In this document: positions 61,201 through 64,000 of the stretch, piece after piece
How positions within the stretch are numbered: the first letter of the stretch is position 1
How the letters are laid out: each line of letters opens with the position of its first letter
Assembly: GCF_014851815.1 (NCBI RefSeq)
Contig: NZ_JACVAJ010000003.1
Coordinates: 124,001-188,000, forward strand
Length of the DNA stretch: 64,000 nt
DNA from: Pseudoxanthomonas sp. PXM01
GTDB lineage: Bacteria; Pseudomonadota; Gammaproteobacteria; Xanthomonadales; Xanthomonadaceae
Reading direction: 5' to 3'
Position numbers and translations under genes: made by a program
The notes under the pieces: generated by a model
The model's input: the letters and a program-made list of their open reading frames with translations, nothing else
What the model was told of the DNA's origin: nothing
Database searches by the model: none

Positions 61201-64000
61201 ATGCACGCGCAGGCGGACAGACGCCGAGCGGCAGCGGGACGAGCTTTACCGTCACGCCCGTGGCCGGCGATGACCTGACCTGTACCTTCGCCAATACGGC
61301 GCGGCCAGCCAATCCCTTGACCTGTGATGCCACCCTCTATCTCACCCAAACGGGAGGCGTGCTGTACACGATCAATCGTTCAAGCAATCCCTTCACTTAC
61401 CAGACGCTGGGGACCGCGAGCGTGGCCCTCAACGCGATGGCCTACAACCCGGCTGACAACTATCTCTACGCATTGCGGAACCTGTCCGGCGACGATGGCA
61501 GGCGCCTGTACCGCATCGATGCGTCCGGTAACCGCGTCGAATTGGGCCTGGTGAATGGCCTGCCTGCACTGCCGACAGGTATTTCTTACTTTGCAGCCGC
61601 GTTCACCACCGCAGGCGACAACGCGATGTATGTCCAAGACGGAACGAACGGCAACCAGATGTACCGGATCGACGTCACGACGCTGCAGGCGACGCTGATC
61701 ACACTCAGCCGCAACCTGTACGTAGCGGACTTCGATTACATCGGCGGCTTGTTCTATGGCATCGAGGGTTCTACGGGGCAACTGGTCTCGATCCATCCCG
61801 TCAATGGCACCGTCACCAACATCGGCACTGCGGGCCCCATCGGCACTGTCGGCGCTGTTTGGGCCGACAGCCTGGGTTTGTATGGCGTGCTCAATGCGGG
61901 TGGCTTCTACCGTTTCGATACGGTCACCGGGGCACGCACGCTGGTCTCGGATTCTCCGCCCACGTCATCCAACGACGGCGCCCGGTGCCCACTGGGCCCG
62001 GCGCTCACGTTCAATGCCGACCTGGCGATCACCAAGACCAATACGTCAACACAGGGCACCAGTGATCTGGCAGACGACACCTACGCGCCGGGTGAGAGCC
62101 GAACCTACACCATCGTCGTGACCAACAACGGGCCGTTCGGCGCGCAGAACCTCACCGTCAGCGACCCGCTGCCGACGGGTATCACCACGGCAAGCTGGAC
62201 GTGTGCCAGTACCTCCGGTGATGCGGTCTGCGGCGCCGCCAGCGGCACCAATGCCATCAACGACACGGGGCTGGACCTGCCCGTGAATGCCGTCGCGACC
62301 TACACCTTGACGTTCACTGTCCCCACCAGCTTCACCGGCACGTTGACCAACGTGGCCAACGTCACCCCCGGCGCAGGGACGACGGACCCGACATCCGGCA
62401 ACAACAGCGCCACCGATGCCGACACCCGCGCGCCGCAGCTCACGCTCGCCAAGTCCTGGGTCACCGCCAGGGTCAACGATGCCGCAACAATTACTGCGAC
62501 GGGCACGCCGTCACCGATCGGCTCGGGCGCACTCAATGCGGTAGCGAACACCGCCACTGAAACCGATACCGCAGCGGGCCGCTACAGCCTGCAAAGGGGC
62601 CACACCTACACGATCACCGAAGCCTTCACTGCCGGCAACGCAGCCAGCTATGCGAAGTCGCTGAGCTGCACCGGCAACACGGGAACCGGAGCGGCGCTCG
62701 CCTATACCGCGAATGCGCTCAGCGGAACATTGACGGTCGGCAGCACGGCGACAGACATCACCTGCACCTTCGCAAACAGCGGACGCGCCACGCTGACCCT
62801 GCTCAAGACGGTGGTCAACGACAACGACGGCACGCAGCTGCCGAACGCGTGGACGTTGACGGCGACCGGTCCGACCAACATCAGCGGCACAACAGGCGCC
62901 GCGACGGTGACCAATGCTTCGGTGAACCCGGGCACGTACACACTGGCCGAGAGCGCGACGCCGACCGGTTACACCGCGAGTCTGTACAGCTGCGTCAAGA
63001 ACGGTGCTGCTGCGGTGTCGGGCAACAGCCTCGTGCTGGCTGCAGGCGACACCGCGACCTGCACGATCACCAACAATGACCGTCCAGCCACGCTGACTCT
63101 GATCAAAGCGGTAATCAACGACAACGGCGGCACGCAGCCGGCGAGCGCATGGACATTGTCGGCAACGGGTCCGACCAACATCAGCGGCGCGACCGGCACC
63201 GCGGCGGTGACCAACGCCTCGGTGAACCCGGGGACGTATGCGTTGGCCGAGAGCGCGACGCCCGTCGGTTACACCGCGAGTCCGTACAGCTGCATCAAGA
63301 ACGGTGCTGCCGCGGTCTCGGGCAACAGCCTCGTGCTCGCCGCGGGCGACACCGCGACCTGCACAATCAACAACAACGACCGGCCCGCCACGCTGACCCT
63401 GGTCAAGACGGTGACCAACGACAACGGCGGCACGCAGGCGGCCAGCGCATGGACGTTGACGGCAACGGGCCCGACCAACATTAGTGGCGCGACGGGAACC
63501 GCGGCAGTGACCAATGCCTCGGTGAACCCGGGTACGTACACGCTGGCCGAAAGCGCGACGCCGCTGCACTACGTTGCCAGTCCTTACAACTGCGTCAAGA
63601 ACGGTGCTGCCGCGGTCTCGGGCAACAGCCTCGTGCTCGCTGCGGGCGACACCGCCACCTGCACGATCAACAACAATGACAGCAACCAGACAGACGTGCA
63701 GATCGAAAAGACCGCCACGCCAAGTCCGGTGCGGTCGGGTGAGCGCGTCCAGTTCACCTTGGTGGTGACCAACCGGGGGCCGGCCGCCGCCGCCGGCGCT
63801 GTCGTGAGGGATCCGGCCGTGGCCGGACTCGATTGCACTGCCGCGGGGTTGCCGCTGGCGTCCTGTTCGGCATCGGGCGGTGCCACGTGTCCCGCCTCGA
63901 CGACGGCCAGTGGCCTGCAGACCGGCGTCGCGATTCCCGTGCTTCCTAACGGAGGGACCGTCACGATCCAATTCACCTGCAATGTGACCGCCAGCGGCCT
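58242..64000 (+). CDS. giant secreted repeat protein (GEVEDY, DUF6923-like, DUF11, prealbumin-like modules), 3' end beyond window
   Basis: An ATG at 58242 after GGAGAGGGGA opens a frame that stays free of stops to the window end, 1,919 visible codons. The N-terminus MCHRIIIAIALAGCGLLASL is a signal, with either a signal-peptidase I site near VAGA or a short lipobox LAGC. In order: unrecognised beta domain (about 30-255), EDFGDAPASYEP (about 260) to HSGEVEDYAI (about 420), DUF6923-like propeller-type block (435-665), DUF11 (664-797), two prealbumin-like modules (800-1023), a second DUF6923-like plus DUF11 block (1026-1395), another module, three near-identical 100-aa modules (1516-1815) and a further DUF11. 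It is very rich in Thr, Ala, Gly and Asn, poor in charge and lower in GC than its neighbours. A surface adhesin or matrix role is inferred. Confidence 0.85.
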   Translation, partial: MCHRIIIAIALAGCGLLASLVAGAVQLPQGSNWTGSSGSTESYKDTASGLRVRVRLTAGTTGTTAVYEGGDTSSMNAGSGITTSPVLPNGTNALTLVTYISECQTLYSASLTCSGLGRLTIDFTDSAGNLVPVRNPRLHISRLGGSTLPSDDDDPIFHHGATLTLVTPGVSLGTPSSASLVIEGGSTIRHAGFSASNTSVACSSTVSASAGCGTVPLTGTTSQLAFDMGSRRRTTATRWDFPAATTASGDGYLITVTSDEDFGDAPASYEPTGTAAASHLVGGLMLGAAVTADNTSVFNTGGVRPSPIGNATATGDSNDDGTTFTTVVSTPGMIHSQSVTLAGTSRAGRVCGWIDFNRSGTFTNTSPVERACADFAAGATSVDLRWTVPAGTTGGASFARLRASFDTAGVQNPNGVLHSGEVEDYAITLQAATPLNCDATLYLTQTGGALHTINRSANPFTYPTLGSGGLGINAMGYNPADNHLYALRTQSTDEGRRLYRIDASGARVDLGLVSGLPVPGGSNAYFAGAFTTAGDNALYVTDGVNNNRMYRIDVTTMQATQITLSRNLYVADFDYANGLFYGIETNTGQLVSIHPANGTVTNIGTAGPTGVIAAVWADSLGLYGLLNEGGFYRFDTVTGARTLISDSPAAASSDGARCPGGPALTFNADPAITKTDGANTYTPGTNVAYTIVASNNGPFGAQNARVQDALPSGITTASWTCVAANGAACRTASGTGAIDARVDLPVGGTATFTLTMAVPTTFSGALTNTATIAVAPGNTDSVTTNNSATDTNQRAPRVTIAKNSVGGVGTFNFTGSNGLTAQAITTVTAGTAVSGTTQYLSAASTVTTVTEATPPAGFELTDISCTGLPAGGSATPNLATRTVTLNAAATAVNADVTCTFTNARQATLRLQKSLPNGRVVAGNQFTLSITGTGAPAAVTTTGTGTTANGTVTHSSATAGSVYTLSETAAGSPATLPANYTTTYSCTNARAGGQTPSGSGTSFTVTPVAGDDLTCTFANTARPANPLTCDATLYLTQTGGVLYTINRSSNPFTYQTLGTASVALNAMAYNPADNYLYALRNLSGDDGRRLYRIDASGNRVELGLVNGLPALPTGISYFAAAFTTAGDNAMYVQDGTNGNQMYRIDVTTLQATLITLSRNLYVADFDYIGGLFYGIEGSTGQLVSIHPVNGTVTNIGTAGPIGTVGAVWADSLGLYGVLNAGGFYRFDTVTGARTLVSDSPPTSSNDGARCPLGPALTFNADLAITKTNTSTQGTSDLADDTYAPGESRTYTIVVTNNGPFGAQNLTVSDPLPTGITTASWTCASTSGDAVCGAASGTNAINDTGLDLPVNAVATYTLTFTVPTSFTGTLTNVANVTPGAGTTDPTSGNNSATDADTRAPQLTLAKSWVTARVNDAATITATGTPSPIGSGALNAVANTATETDTAAGRYSLQRGHTYTITEAFTAGNAASYAKSLSCTGNTGTGAALAYTANALSGTLTVGSTATDITCTFANSGRATLTLLKTVVNDNDGTQLPNAWTLTATGPTNISGTTGAATVTNASVNPGTYTLAESATPTGYTASLYSCVKNGAAAVSGNSLVLAAGDTATCTITNNDRPATLTLIKAVINDNGGTQPASAWTLSATGPTNISGATGTAAVTNASVNPGTYALAESATPVGYTASPYSCIKNGAAAVSGNSLVLAAGDTATCTINNNDRPATLTLVKTVTNDNGGTQAASAWTLTATGPTNISGATGTAAVTNASVNPGTYTLAESATPLHYVASPYNCVKNGAAAVSGNSLVLAAGDTATCTINNNDSNQTDVQIEKTATPSPVRSGERVQFTLVVTNRGPAAAAGAVVRDPAVAGLDCTAAGLPLASCSASGGATCPASTTASGLQTGVAIPVLPNGGTVTIQFTCNVTASG
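59544..60240 (+). repeat. large intragenic duplication, copy A (DUF6923-like block)
   Basis: Begins LNCDATLYLTQTGGALHTIN and matches the block at 61317-62013 with exact 1,773-nt spacing at both ends. Shared peptides include AGDNALYVTDG versus AGDNAMYVQDG, RNLYVADFDY, GLFYGIE, TGQLVSIHP and GGFYRFDTVTGART. Similarity continues into the following DUF11 domain. Confidence 0.85.
61317..62013 (+). repeat. large intragenic duplication, copy B (DUF6923-like block)
   Basis: Begins LTCDATLYLTQTGGVLYTIN and mirrors copy A at 59544-60240 throughout, so the 591-residue unit arose by internal duplication. The DUF11 domain after copy B has a small insertion (TSTQGTSDLADD) absent from copy A. Confidence 0.85.
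62787..63686 (+). repeat. three tandem 300-nt repeats (100-aa prealbumin-like modules)
   Basis: Units start at 62787, 63087 and 63387 with exact 300-nt period. Each encodes ATLTLxKxVxNDNxGTQ at the start, then WTLTATGPTNISG, TNASVNPGTYTLAESATP, and CVKNGAAAVSGNSLVLAAGD followed by TATCTI(T/N)NND. Units 2 and 3 differ at about 12 of 100 residues. The modules have the pattern of prealbumin-like/SpaA-type surface repeats. Confidence 0.92.

Noticed and set aside
62787..63686. CRISPR-like periodic repeats
   Set aside because: The period is 300 nt, the units are coding in one frame and there are no short spacers; these are protein modules.
58587..63982. Long minus-strand open frames (such as 60114-61100 and 62511-63971) in the last 6 kb
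   Set aside because: They mirror the repeats of the plus-strand giant gene, have no ribosome sites, and vanish as explanation once the frame from 58242 is read through.

Overview
The window looks like a chromosomal segment of a high-GC gammaproteobacterium of the Xanthomonadaceae/Lysobacteraceae, closest in feel to Pseudoxanthomonas or Stenotrophomonas. This placement is inference. It rests on high GC, many short signal-peptide and lipoprotein genes, FabV as enoyl-ACP reductase, a complete mlaFEDCBA operon, an intact recC-recB-recD operon and intergenic REP doublets. No rRNA, tRNA, CRISPR array, transposase or phage gene was seen.

Layout. 1-8 kb: partial RlmI-like methyltransferase, DUF1080 lipoprotein, fabV, an APC permease, a SUFU-domain protein, rmuC, a Cys-rich lipoprotein and a glutathione peroxidase. 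8.1-12.2 kb (minus): six mla genes for retrograde phospholipid transport, divergent from recCBD (12.4-21.5 kb), whose three genes are joined by ATGA overlaps; recD carries an in-frame copy of a dispersed repeat. 21.5-38.3 kb: an accessory-like belt of small genes, many secreted, lipidated or unrecognised, mixed with single-gene enzymes (GFA protein, GNAT, alpha/beta hydrolase, methyltransferase, DUF2058, YgjP-like peptidase, S41 fragment, LpxR-like deacylase, YdeI-like protein, GT1 glycosyltransferase). 38.4-42 kb: lipoprotein Dcp oligopeptidase, folE and a YchJ-family gene. 42-47.7 kb: two tandem paralogous membrane Ser/Thr kinases with TPR-like exported halves; the upstream one is broken by a one-base frameshift. 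48-54 kb: two secreted M20 amidohydrolase paralogues around a DUF6624 gene and a TSUP exporter, then a second APC permease. 54-58 kb: purU, an I78 inhibitor lipoprotein, a frameshifted choloylglycine-hydrolase-family gene and a beta-lactamase-fold hydrolase with a Tat-like signal. From 58.2 kb to the window end: one open frame of more than 1,900 codons for a giant secreted repeat protein (GEVEDY, DUF6923-like, DUF11 and prealbumin-like modules).

Structure beyond genes. Four intergenic REP doublets (REPIN-like) share one hairpin unit with a GNRA loop. Strong terminators lie after the DUF1080 gene/fabV, the first APC gene, gpx/mlaA and dcp. The giant gene contains three tandem copies of an exact 300-nt unit and a separate block repeated 1,773 nt apart. 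All family assignments were made by eye from motifs and need database confirmation.
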